A stretch of DNA of 64,000 bases from Bacteroidota bacterium (GTDB taxonomy: Bacteria; Bacteroidota; Ignavibacteria; UBA10030): assembly GCA_026416125.1 (NCBI GenBank), contig JAOAFT010000007.1, positions 1 to 64,000 on the forward strand. The letters run 5' to 3'. Made by a program: the position numbers and the translations under genes. Under the pieces are notes generated by a model, which saw nothing but the letters and a program-made list of their open reading frames with translations, had not been told where the DNA came from and did no database searches. Shown in pieces: positions 7,273-17,500 of this stretch; positions within the stretch are counted from its first letter, which is position 1, and the number at the start of each line of letters is the position of its first letter.

Positions 7273-10200
7273 TTGTTGAAGACGAAAGCATTGTCGCACG
7301 CGATATTCAGCGGCGATTACTCCACCTTGGGTACGAAGTTGTAGGCGCTGTTCCAACAGGGGAAGAGGCTATTAAAAAAGCATCGATTCTCCTCCCCGAT
7401 TTGGTACTCATGGATGTACGACTGAAGGGAGATATGGATGGTATTGAAGCAGCATCGGTTATTCGTCAAGAGTATGGCATTCCGGTTATTTACTTAAGTG
7501 CATATGCAGATAATGATACGTTGCGACGGGCGAGTGTTACAGAGCCGTTTGGGTACATTTTGAAGCCATTTGAGGAACGAGAACTCCATACGACCATAGA
7601 AATGGCTCTCTATCGGAATGAGCTCGAGAAAAAGATCAAAGAGCGTGAAAATTGGTATGGCACGACACTCAGAAGTTTGGGAGAAGCAGTCATTGCAACA
7701 GATACAGAAGGTCGAATTGACTTCATGAACACAACTGCCGAAGCACTTACGGGGTGGAAGTTCCATGAGGCACAAGGCAAAGATTTACTCCTTGTATTCA
7801 AGACAGTTGAGCAGAGTGGCAAAAAAGCAGCGAAGAATCCTGTAGAGCAAATACTCTCGAATCGGGTGACAGCTGTGCTGAAGAACCACGCAACATTAAT
7901 ATCGCGCGATGGGAGAGAAATTCCTATTGATGAAAGTGCATCGCCGATAAAAGATGACCGAGGGAACATTGTTGGTGCAGTATTGGTGTTCCAAGATGTT
8001 TCGGAGCGAAAACGTGCTCAAGAGGCACTCCGAACATCGCAGGAGTATGCTGAGAACATCATTAACAGTTCGATGGATATGATCATTGCTGTCGATCTTG
8101 ATCGGCGTATCATTGAGTTCAACAAGGCTGCAGAAGCAACGTTCGGTTACAAGAAGGAAGAAGTACTTGGGAAACACATTAACATGTTGTATGCCGACGA
8201 ACAGGTTAGTAACAATGTTAACGCACTTGTTTCGAAGCAAGGCCATGGTGTTCTCGAAGTACTCAATAAGCGGAAGAATGGAGAGGTATTTCCCTGTTTG
8301 CTTTCTTCGTCTGTTCTCAAGAATGCCCGTGGTGAGAAGATCGGGTACATGGGTGTTTCGCGTGACATAACCGAAATTAAGCGCGCAGAAGAAAAATTGA
8401 AGGCTGCGCAAGAGTATGCACAGAATATTATTCAAAGTTCGCTCGACATGATTATTGCAGTCGATCGTGACCGATGTATTGTTGAGTTTAATCGCGCTGC
8501 TGAAGAGACCTTTGGGTATACAGCAAAGGAGGTGCTTGGAAAACCCTATGATTTTCTCTTTGCAACGGCAGAGGATGGGCTCAGGGTGTATGAGACGACA
8601 GTGATCCAAGGTCGCTTTGTGGGGGAAGTACTGAACCGGCGAAAGAGCGGTGAAGTCTTTAGTAGTCTTCTCTCCTCTTCTGTGCTCAAAAATGCAGAAG
8701 GGAAAAGTATAGGAGTGATGGGAGTATCGCGTGATATCACGGATATGAAAAAAGCACAGGAAGCACTCCGAGAGAGTGAAGAACGATACCGTGCAATCGT
8801 TGAATTACTCCCTGATCCAATTGCTGTACACATTGATAGCAAAATTGTATTTGTCAATTCAGCTGCTGTGAGAGCGTTTGGTGCAGAATCTCCCGATGAG
8901 TTACTTGGAAAGAACATTCTCGATATTGTCCATCCTGACTACAAGGTAATTGTGAGTGAGCGCGTCCGGCAAATGCAAGAGGGCCAAACAGTACCAATGA
9001 TAGAAGAAAAATTCATTCGTGCCGATGGTACTGTGTTTGAAGCTGAAGTTATTGCGATGCCGTTCTTATGGCATGGTCGACGTGCAATTCAAGTAGTAAT
9101 GCGGGATCTTTCTGAGCGCAAGAAAGCAGATCAAGCAATTCGTGCCTCAGAAGCGAAGTATCGGTCGTTGTTCGAGAATGTACTTGATGGTGTGTACCAA
9201 ACTACACCAGATGGGGAAATACTAACAGCAAACCCTGCATTTGCTCATATGCTAGGGTATGAATCCGAAGCTGACTTGCTCCTCATTAACGTAGAGGAAA
9301 TCTACGTAAACAAAGATGATCGAAAACGTTTTTTAGAGACCCTTGAACGTGATGGGAGAGTGATCAATGCTGAGCAAACATTGAAGAGAAAAGATGGAAA
9401 AATTATTACTGTGCTGGAGAATGCTCGTGTTGTTCGAAATAAAGCAGGAGAAATTCTCTTCTTTGAAGGAACAATTCGCGATATTACTGAAGTGAAGAAC
9501 ATCCAACTTGCGCTGCGGAAGAGTGAAGAACGATTCCGCGCTTTTGCAAAGCAAAGTTCAGAAGCTATTTGGACACTTGAGTGTGAGCCTCCGATTCCGC
9601 TTCAACAATCCCCTCAACTCAATATTGAACAATTTATCAATACAGCTGTACTTTCAGAATGTAATGATGTCTGTGCTCGAATCCATGGGTATGCATCGGC
9701 AAAAGATTTGGTTGGGAAATCACTGAGAGAACTTCTCAGTACATCAGAAATATTTACCATGGAAATTATTGAACACTTTTTTTCCTCAGAGTTTCACGTT
9801 GAGGATTTAGAAACACATGGGTACGATGCAAATGGTAACGATCGGTACCTTGTCCATAACGTGATCGGGATAATTGAAAACGATCGATTAGTGCGCGTGT
9901 GGGGTACAGCACTGAATGCTACTGAGGAGAAACGGAACAAGCTTATGAGTGGTATTGCATATCGGATTGCACGGACTACGGAGGTTCAGAATACACTTGA
10001 AGGTATCTTTGCAGATGTGCATTCAATTTTGAATGATGCAATGGGAGCAAAAAACTTTTACATTGCACTTTACGACAAACAACACGATACAGTCAGTTTC
10101 CCGTACTACGTCGATGAAATCAATCCATGCGAAGAAACACGAAAACTAGGCAAGACTCCACTCGACTATGTTATCCGTACAGGTAAGACGTTGGTTCTCA

Positions 10201-10781
10201 AACCTGATACGATAACGGATTTAGAAAAAAAGGAGGAATTCCAATTCACTGGTGTAAAGCCCCGTATGTGGCTTGGTGTACCCATGGTTGTTGGAGATAT
10301 AGTGATTGGAGCTATGGTGACACAAAGCTATACAGATACTCAACTCTATACGGAACAACATCGCCATATAATGAAATTTGTTTCTGCACAGATTTCGAAA
10401 GCAATTGATTACAAACGGACGCTCATGGCACTCAGAGGGAAGGAGTATCTCTACCAGCGTTTTTTCGAGAACAGCAGTATTCCTCTATTCATTGCTGATA
10501 GCGAAGGAGCTCTTGTTGAAGGAAACGTTGCATTTTGGAAGCTCTTCAATAAAAAACCGGATGAAGTTCAACACCTCTTATCTGAACGAATTTACATCGA
10601 TACAGAAAAAGAACGGAGGAAGCTTATTGAAGAATTATACCTCGAACGGAATCTGGAACACTATTCACTTCATATTGCACTCCCAAATCATAAAGCAAAA
10701 CATTTCCGTGCACTCCTCATTGGTACATTCGATCAGCAAGGAAAGCTCGAATATATCCACGGCCAAATTATCGCATCATGA
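7251..10781 (+). CDS. Receiver-multi-PAS-GAF protein without kinase or output domain
   Basis: A 1176-residue cytoplasmic protein. A canonical receiver domain (residues 5-120, phospho-Asp D55 in LVLMDVRL, YILKPF at the conserved Lys) is followed by about six PAS/PAC units (about 135-905), one GAF domain (about 917-1060) and a last PAS (about 1065-1176). No HisKA, HATPase, GGDEF, EAL or DNA-binding domain follows, so it can receive phosphate and sense ligands but has no visible output. PAS units 2 and 3 are close tandem copies. It overlaps the upstream kinase gene by 22 bp. It may act as a sensory scaffold or phosphate sink for the neighbouring kinases; that role is inference. Confidence 0.88.
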   Translation: MAKAKILIVEDESIVARDIQRRLLHLGYEVVGAVPTGEEAIKKASILLPDLVLMDVRLKGDMDGIEAASVIRQEYGIPVIYLSAYADNDTLRRASVTEPFGYILKPFEERELHTTIEMALYRNELEKKIKERENWYGTTLRSLGEAVIATDTEGRIDFMNTTAEALTGWKFHEAQGKDLLLVFKTVEQSGKKAAKNPVEQILSNRVTAVLKNHATLISRDGREIPIDESASPIKDDRGNIVGAVLVFQDVSERKRAQEALRTSQEYAENIINSSMDMIIAVDLDRRIIEFNKAAEATFGYKKEEVLGKHINMLYADEQVSNNVNALVSKQGHGVLEVLNKRKNGEVFPCLLSSSVLKNARGEKIGYMGVSRDITEIKRAEEKLKAAQEYAQNIIQSSLDMIIAVDRDRCIVEFNRAAEETFGYTAKEVLGKPYDFLFATAEDGLRVYETTVIQGRFVGEVLNRRKSGEVFSSLLSSSVLKNAEGKSIGVMGVSRDITDMKKAQEALRESEERYRAIVELLPDPIAVHIDSKIVFVNSAAVRAFGAESPDELLGKNILDIVHPDYKVIVSERVRQMQEGQTVPMIEEKFIRADGTVFEAEVIAMPFLWHGRRAIQVVMRDLSERKKADQAIRASEAKYRSLFENVLDGVYQTTPDGEILTANPAFAHMLGYESEADLLLINVEEIYVNKDDRKRFLETLERDGRVINAEQTLKRKDGKIITVLENARVVRNKAGEILFFEGTIRDITEVKNIQLALRKSEERFRAFAKQSSEAIWTLECEPPIPLQQSPQLNIEQFINTAVLSECNDVCARIHGYASAKDLVGKSLRELLSTSEIFTMEIIEHFFSSEFHVEDLETHGYDANGNDRYLVHNVIGIIENDRLVRVWGTALNATEEKRNKLMSGIAYRIARTTEVQNTLEGIFADVHSILNDAMGAKNFYIALYDKQHDTVSFPYYVDEINPCEETRKLGKTPLDYVIRTGKTLVLKPDTITDLEKKEEFQFTGVKPRMWLGVPMVVGDIVIGAMVTQSYTDTQLYTEQHRHIMKFVSAQISKAIDYKRTLMALRGKEYLYQRFFENSSIPLFIADSEGALVEGNVAFWKLFNKKPDEVQHLLSERIYIDTEKERRKLIEELYLERNLEHYSLHIALPNHKAKHFRALLIGTFDQQGKLEYIHGQIIAS

Positions 10782-10841
10782 ACTTGGAATTGAGGGGAAA
10801 AATAATATTTTTAATGGTGTGAGAGCTTTATTACGTGGTAC

Positions 10842-13800
10842 ATGAGTACGTTTATGGTGAAGAATAACGGAAGCAGCAATTCCGAAGTACATCCCCTCGC
10901 TACAGAATCAGCAACGGAATTCGATAATATAATTTCGCTTGCAAGAATTATTTGTCAGGTCCCTATTGCTGCTGTAACGTTTATTGAAGGGGAGAAGCTT
11001 GTACTTAAAGCAAAGAGTGGTCTTGATATAGAAGAAATACCACTATCAGAGTCACTGTGTTCGGTGACACTTGAGGAGAAAAAAATTGTTGTCGTAGAAG
11101 ATACATTGAACGACGCTCGATTTCGTACCTTCCCCATGGTTAACAAGACCCCTCATATACGCTTTTATGCTGGTGTCCCCTTAATTGGTGCTAATGGAAC
11201 AATTCTTGGAACTCTCTGTATTGCAGATAGCAAGCCGTCTACTCTCACGCCGGAGAAACGCGAAGGTCTCGAACTTTTAAGTACCTTTGTTGTAACACAA
11301 ATTGAGTTGAAAAAAACGCTGCTCGAACTTCATCGATCCTTGGGTGAATTAAAACGGTTGGAGGAAGAACTTCTCCACCAGCGTGAAGAGTACAAACGTA
11401 TTGTCGATTCTGCAACAGAAATCATTTATGAATGCGATAGTGAAGGGCGTATTACGTTTTTCAATCCTACAGCGGTTCACACACTTGGGTTTTCCGAAGC
11501 GGAACTCTTAGGGCGGCATTACTTAGACCTTGTTCATCCGAATTATCGTCTCTCTGTTGATCGTTTTTACAAACTTCAAGTACGTCGCCGAAGCCCTGTG
11601 ACGTATAACGAAGTACCTGTCCGTACAAAAACGGGTACGACTGTGTGGTTAGGACAGAATGTTTCACTCCGGGAGAAAGAGGGTGTTCTTGAAGGATTCT
11701 CTGTCATTGCACGTGACATCACGGAACGAAAAAATATTGAAATCGCACTCCGTGAAGGACAGGAACGATACCAAATTATTGTAGAGAACGCTGCTGAAGG
11801 CATTTACATGACAGATCCTGATACGAAACGGATCATTGATGCTAATCCTGCATTCTCTCGGATCATTGAATATAGTTTGGAAGAGCTCCGTGGTTTATCG
11901 ATTTACGATTTAGTGGTCGATGTTCCGGAAAATATCGATCGTCGCATCGATAATCTGCGACGTCTTCGAAATCCTATACGGATTGAACGCACGTATCGTA
12001 CAAAGAGCGGAAAAGAAGTATTTGTTGAAGCAGCTGTGAGTGTCATTACACTCAATGGTAAAGAAACACTTGTTACCATTGTGCACGATGTAACGAAACG
12101 GAAGGAAGCAGAAGCAAAGCTGCTTGCCAGTGAGCAACGCTTTCGGGAGCTTTTTACAAAAATACCGCTTCCCTCGTGGGTGTGTGATTTAGAGACATTG
12201 AGATTCCTTGAAGTAAACGAAGCTGCAGTCATACACTATGGGTATTCAAGGGAAGAGTTTTTGAGAATGCGGTTACCCGATATACGTCCCAATGCCATGA
12301 TGTCACAGCTCCAAATAGCGTATGAACTTATTCAAACACGCCAATCGACGAAGAATGTTACACAACATCGATTGAAGAATGGTACTATTATCGATGTTGA
12401 GTCAACATGGCACGAAATTACATTTGACGGGCGGAAGGCTATTCTTGTCGTTGTTCGAGATATTACAGAACTCAAACGAGCGCAAGAAGAACTTGAGCAC
12501 TCGAAACGCTTAGCAGAGCAAGCAAGCAAGGCGAAGAGCGAGTTCCTCGCGAATATGAGCCATGAAATCCGTACACCAATGAATGGTATATTGGCAACGA
12601 TTGAGCTCTTGTACCAAACACCGCTTACTGAGGAGCAAAAGGGATACCTCGAAACTATTCAAGTGAGCGGCGACGCACTTATGAAGATTATAAACAACAT
12701 TCTCGATTTCTCTCGATTGGAAGCAGGTGATATACAACCAGTACAGCAGGAAGTCAATATTCAATTACTCATTGAGGAAACATTTGAACTCTTTGCAATT
12801 CCGGCTGAACAGAAGGGGTTAGAGCTCCATTATTGGATTGATGATGATGTTCCATCAATTCTTTTAACAGATGCGACTCGCCTTCGGCAAATTCTTATGA
12901 ATCTCTTGAGTAATGCAGTAAAATTTACTGAGAAAGGTGGAGTACTTGTGACGGTTGCTCGTGGGGTTACAAAGACGGAATCAATGAATGTGCTGTTCTC
13001 TGTACGTGATACTGGTCCGGGAATACCTAAGGAACGGATTGATCGGGTTTTCCAACCGTTTACTCAGGTTGATTCTTCACTTACACGGAAACACGGTGGC
13101 CTTGGGTTAGGGTTGTCCATTTGTGCGAGGAGCGTTGAACTTCTTGGTGGACGAATATGGATTGAGAGTGTTCCAGATCAAGGAACAACTGTACGGTTTG
13201 ATATTCGGACAGGAAACAGTTCAGCAGCACCTGGTGCTCCTTCGAATGTCGATATTTTCAAAGGACATTCAATAGCTCTTGTGTCTGATCATGAGATTCA
13301 GGTACAAATTGTGAAGCGGTTGCTTACTTCCTGGGGATGTACAGTTGATGTTTTATCAACTCCACAGGAAGTTCTCAACTATGTATCGAAAGAACATCAA
13401 TGTGATTGTTTCGTAATGAATTCAGCCCTTGGTGATGTTGGAAGTTTGAACCTTGTGAAACTTATTCGCCAAAGGCAAGGGTGGGACAGAACAAAGGTTC
13501 TCATGCTTGTGCCACACGGAAAGTATGAGTACGAAAACGGAACCCACGCCGTTCACTTTATACGAAAACCTCTCCGTCATCACCACTTACTCAAAATTCT
13601 TGAGCAATGTTTTACAGCACCACGAGTGAGACTAGAAGAGCAAAAAACTATGGTTGAGAATACTGAGAAAAAAAATGTAATACCACTCAAAATCCTAGTT
13701 GCCGAGGATAATGCAATCAATCAAAAATTAATTCTTCGTATTCTGAAAGCTCTTGGATATGAGGGAGAACTTGCGGCTAATGGAAAAGAGGCTGTTGAGA

Positions 13801-14069
13801 AAGTACTCAGTGGTACGTATGATATTGTATTCATGGATGTCCAAATGCCAGAAATCGATGGATATGAAGCAACACGTATAATACGAGAGAAAGAGCCGAA
13901 GGAGAAACGTACAGTCATTGTTGCAATGACTGCTCATGCGCTTCAGGGTGATCGTGAGCGGTGTCTTGAAGCTGGTATGGATGACTACTTGAGCAAACCA
14001 CTACTAATTGATGATGTGCGGAAGTGTATTGATAAATGGAGATCACAGTTACGAGGAGATACGCCATGA
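10842..14069 (+). CDS. Hybrid histidine kinase (GAF-PAS3-HisKA-HATPase-REC-REC)
   Basis: A 1075-residue soluble kinase. GAF (about 20-165), three PAS/PAC units (about 185-555), HisKA with phospho-acceptor H574 in FLANMSHEIRTPMNG, HATPase_c with DTGPGIP and GLGLGLS boxes, then two receivers. The first receiver (about 800-915) is degenerate: the phospho-Asp position is N860. The second (about 945-1060) is intact, with D999 in IVFMDVQMPEIDGYEA. This is the BarA/ArcB-like layout that relays phosphate to an Hpt protein, which is encoded next with an ATGA overlap. The start at 10842 lacks a clear Shine-Dalgarno; ATG 10854 is an alternative. Confidence 0.92.
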   Translation: MSTFMVKNNGSSNSEVHPLATESATEFDNIISLARIICQVPIAAVTFIEGEKLVLKAKSGLDIEEIPLSESLCSVTLEEKKIVVVEDTLNDARFRTFPMVNKTPHIRFYAGVPLIGANGTILGTLCIADSKPSTLTPEKREGLELLSTFVVTQIELKKTLLELHRSLGELKRLEEELLHQREEYKRIVDSATEIIYECDSEGRITFFNPTAVHTLGFSEAELLGRHYLDLVHPNYRLSVDRFYKLQVRRRSPVTYNEVPVRTKTGTTVWLGQNVSLREKEGVLEGFSVIARDITERKNIEIALREGQERYQIIVENAAEGIYMTDPDTKRIIDANPAFSRIIEYSLEELRGLSIYDLVVDVPENIDRRIDNLRRLRNPIRIERTYRTKSGKEVFVEAAVSVITLNGKETLVTIVHDVTKRKEAEAKLLASEQRFRELFTKIPLPSWVCDLETLRFLEVNEAAVIHYGYSREEFLRMRLPDIRPNAMMSQLQIAYELIQTRQSTKNVTQHRLKNGTIIDVESTWHEITFDGRKAILVVVRDITELKRAQEELEHSKRLAEQASKAKSEFLANMSHEIRTPMNGILATIELLYQTPLTEEQKGYLETIQVSGDALMKIINNILDFSRLEAGDIQPVQQEVNIQLLIEETFELFAIPAEQKGLELHYWIDDDVPSILLTDATRLRQILMNLLSNAVKFTEKGGVLVTVARGVTKTESMNVLFSVRDTGPGIPKERIDRVFQPFTQVDSSLTRKHGGLGLGLSICARSVELLGGRIWIESVPDQGTTVRFDIRTGNSSAAPGAPSNVDIFKGHSIALVSDHEIQVQIVKRLLTSWGCTVDVLSTPQEVLNYVSKEHQCDCFVMNSALGDVGSLNLVKLIRQRQGWDRTKVLMLVPHGKYEYENGTHAVHFIRKPLRHHHLLKILEQCFTAPRVRLEEQKTMVENTEKKNVIPLKILVAEDNAINQKLILRILKALGYEGELAANGKEAVEKVLSGTYDIVFMDVQMPEIDGYEATRIIREKEPKEKRTVIVAMTAHALQGDRERCLEAGMDDYLSKPLLIDDVRKCIDKWRSQLRGDTP

Positions 14070-14437
14070 GTGAAATCCCAAGGATTGAGAAAGCAGACCA
14101 AGACTTACTCACGCGGTTGCAAGAGTTGGAACAAGAGCTTGACAGAGACTTTGCTATTGAAATGGCAGAGATGTTTATTGCTGATAGCCCTTCCTTGATA
14201 GAAGCAATTCAACAATCGATTGATGCACGAGATTCAACTGCACTTGCTCAAAGTGCTCATAAACTCAAAGGAAGTAGTTTGAATATTGGTGCAACACGTC
14301 TTGGAGCTCTTTGTTTAGAGTTAGAATTACTTGGGAAATCGGGAAATCCAATCCCACCGGAAACGTCAGTTCAGGCTGTCCTTACTGAATTTGAGCGTGT
14401 GAAAAAAATACTTCTACAATTTGTAGGGAAAGTATAA
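14066..14437 (+). CDS. Hpt (histidine phosphotransfer) protein
   Basis: A 123-residue stand-alone Hpt domain, a four-helix bundle with phospho-acceptor H65 in the motif SAHKLKGSS. It should accept phosphate from the intact receiver of the hybrid kinase and pass it to a final response regulator. ATG 14066 overlaps the hybrid-kinase stop (ATGA) and has GAGGAG seven bases upstream; a frame extension to 14036 has no ribosome site. No DNA-binding response regulator is encoded nearby, so the end target lies elsewhere or is the receiver at 7251. Confidence 0.9.
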   Translation: MSEIPRIEKADQDLLTRLQELEQELDRDFAIEMAEMFIADSPSLIEAIQQSIDARDSTALAQSAHKLKGSSLNIGATRLGALCLELELLGKSGNPIPPETSVQAVLTEFERVKKILLQFVGKV

Positions 14438-14486
14438 ACTTCCATATCTGCGAAAAACTTGTTATTTTAATTGTATATAGTAAGGA

Positions 14487-14583
14487 GTATGTATCGAGCA
14501 GCTTGGTACAAATGTGTGTAGAAGTGTAAGTATGTTGAAATAACGGTTGTTGAGTGTGGTGGGACAACGCTGCTCGTACATAC
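14487..14583 (+). repeat. Long inverted repeat / stem-loop upstream of sprA
   Basis: The left arm 14487-14502 pairs with the right arm 14569-14583 over 15 bp with a single bulged T, enclosing a loop of about 66 nt. The right arm ends 8 bp before the sprA ATG at 14592, so folding in RNA would bring the stem next to the initiation site. An AAGGAG sequence (14482-14487) precedes the left arm. It could be a leader RNA element or a DNA operator. Confidence 0.7.
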
Positions 14584-14591
14584 ATGGGTGG

Positions 14592-17500
14592 ATGACATCT
14601 CGGTTTTCACCTCTTTTGAAAACTCTTCTTTATATTTTCTTTTCATTATTTGTACTGTTCACTTCTCTGTACTCCCAAACACACGATACACTTAGTACAC
14701 AAACTGGGAAGAAGCGTTCACATCGTCATGCACGGGCTGCTGAGGCGCGTGCTAAAATATTCCAGGAGCTTGAACGTACTCGGGAGAAAAAAGAAATTAG
14801 TGTCATCGATACTGTAAAGCCTGTTCAAATAGATTCAAGTGCACGTCTTGAACAGTTTCTCTATGTTCGTCGGGATAAACCGTACGTTGATCCACAGATG
14901 CAAAAAACGCATCCACTCTTCTTACCTGATCCACCAATTGTGAAATACCGCGAAGAACTTGACTCAACTCAGTGGGTATATCGTTTGAGAAGGGTGGTTG
15001 GTGATGTTGATGTTCGTATTCCTATTGATGTTCCCCTGGAGATATATACGGAGCTCCGTTTCAATCGGACAAAACGGAAGATATGGGAAGAATTAGTGCA
15101 ACCACGATTGAGTAGTGAGCAAAAAACTGGGTTGGCAGAAGTGATGGGGAAGATTACGAACATTGAAATTCCTGTACCGAAGAACCCACTGTTCAGTATT
15201 TTTGGTCCAAATATTATCCGGTTGCAAATCAATGGGGGTGTTGATATTCACGCTGCTTTTCGAAACACAAAATCCGATCGTTTTACTGCAAGTCCTTTGG
15301 GGCAGTCACGGAGTGAACCCGATTTTAAGCAGGAAGTTCAAGTTACTGTCAAAGGAGAAATTGGTGATAAGTTGAAGATTAGTGCTGATTGGAATACACA
15401 ACGTACGTTTGAATATGAAAACCAGTTGAGAGTTCAATATACCGGGTATGAAGATGAAATTGTGCAGAGCGTTGAGGCAGGAAACGTATCGTTACAAACG
15501 GGGACATCGCTTATTCCTGCAAGTCAAGCATTGTTCGGTATTAAAGCAGCATTTCAATTCGGGCCCCTTCGATTAACAACCATCGCGACACAAAAGAAAG
15601 GACAAGTAAAGGAACTTACAGCGAGTGGTGGTGCTACAGCACAACAATTTACAATTAAACCACACGAATACTCTCGCAATCACTTTTTCATTGACACTGT
15701 GTATGAACGGTACTACGAAGATAATTTTTACCATTCACCACGGATAGCTCACCCAGAATTGAAAATAGAAGATATTGAAGTGTGGGTTATGCGTACAACG
15801 ATGAGCGTAGATCCCTCGAAAGAACGAAAAATTATTGCTTACATGAGTATTGATTCAATTCTTTACTATACTGCTGATTCATTGCGCCGTCCACCAGAAT
15901 CTGTAAACATCAACAGTGTTGAAGGAGAAGTCGAGGTTGGTTCATTTATTCAGCTCACACCAAAGATTGACTTCGATGTTGATTATGAAGCTGGAATCCT
16001 TTCTTTAAAAACACAAGTACAACCAGATCAAGCTATTGTGGTAGCGTACACTGTTCAGGGAAAGGATATTGGTACTTTTGGATCAAAAACACTTCGGGAT
16101 GGGCGCTACCTTGTTATGAAACTTGTCAAACCGAGACGTTTGGATACTGATCCCAAAAAAATGCCAACAGCATGGCGATTACTCTTAAAGAATCGATATC
16201 CCGTCGGTGGTGGTGGCTTACGAAAAGAGAATTTTTCACTCACTTTACAGTATGAACTCCCTGGTCAATCACCAGTTACCTCTGTCTTACCTCAGAATGT
16301 TAACTTGTTAACGCTCTTCGGGCTTGATCGGTATGCAGGTGAAGTGGCTGGTCATGATAATGCGTTCGATTACATTCCCAATTACACCGTTGATGAAGCC
16401 CGTGGTGAAATAATTTTTCCTGTTTTAAAGCCATTCTCTTCGGAATGGATTCAGAAAAATTTAGCAGCGCTCAATGCAGAGTATGGGTGGGGTCTTTCCA
16501 CCACTGACATTAAGAGATATGCAGATTCACTCAGCTTTGATCTTATGTACGATACAACTCATACCGGTGCAGCCCGAAATGAGAAGAATCGTTATACGAT
16601 GACTGGTACAGCAAGCTCATCTGTAAAATCGAGGTACGAACTTGGTTTTAATGTTGTTGAAGGAAGTGTGCAAGTACTTGTTGATGGACAACTTGCAACT
16701 CCAAACGTTGATTATACGGTTGATTACATTACTGGCACTGTCACAATAAAGAATACTAGTTATTTAGTACCAGGAAGAAATGTGCAAATTAAGTATGAAG
16801 CTAACGATCTCTTTCAACTAGCCTCGAAGACACTCCTTGGTGCTCGAGGTGAACTCGATCTTGGAAAAAATGCAGGACTAGGCTTTACAATTATGAATTT
16901 GAATCAACAATCGTTGAGCGATAAAATCCGACTTGGTGAAGAACCGCTTAGCAATACGATATTTGGGTTTGACGGCGGTTTTAATCTTGAATTACCATCC
17001 CTGACAAATGCTTTGAATTACCTCCCCGGTATTCGAACAACAGAAAAATCGACTCTTTCGCTCAAAGGGGAGTACGCTCACATTGTGCCGAATCCTAACA
17101 CACGATCGAGTCCGTTGTCGCAAGATGGTGGGAAGGGCGTTGCATACATCGATGATTTTGAAGGTGCATTGCAAACAATCCCTATCAGTGTAGCATACAC
17201 AGCGTGGCATGAGCCAAGTCCACCATTCTACCATCCGTTCCTGGACATGTATCCTGATGGATACACAATTCCAACGATCATGGATACACGTTTTGTACAC
17301 GATTCTGTAAAGATGGCGTACAAAGCGCGTATAGGTTGGTTCAACATTCTACAGAGTGATGTATTGGTGAGTGAAATTTGGGGAAATAGGAAGAGTGTTG
17401 CTCGTGGGCAAGAACAAGTACCTGTTTTAAATGTTTACTTCAATCCACGTGAACGAGGAGCATTTAACTACTCATTCGATCTCCGGAACATTCTCCAGAA

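Noticed and set aside
7896..8609. 237-codon open frame antisense to the hub protein
   Set aside because: It is a mirror of the well-supported PAS-coding frame, with cysteine/isoleucine-rich composition and no start signal.
10378..10845. 155-codon plus-strand frame over the end of the hub gene
   Set aside because: It overlaps the PAS-coding frame and shows no domain or start signal.
14547..14591. TTG 14547 as the start of sprA
   Set aside because: It falls in the loop of the long inverted repeat, and the added residues would precede the signal peptide. ATG 14592 directly starts the signal peptide.
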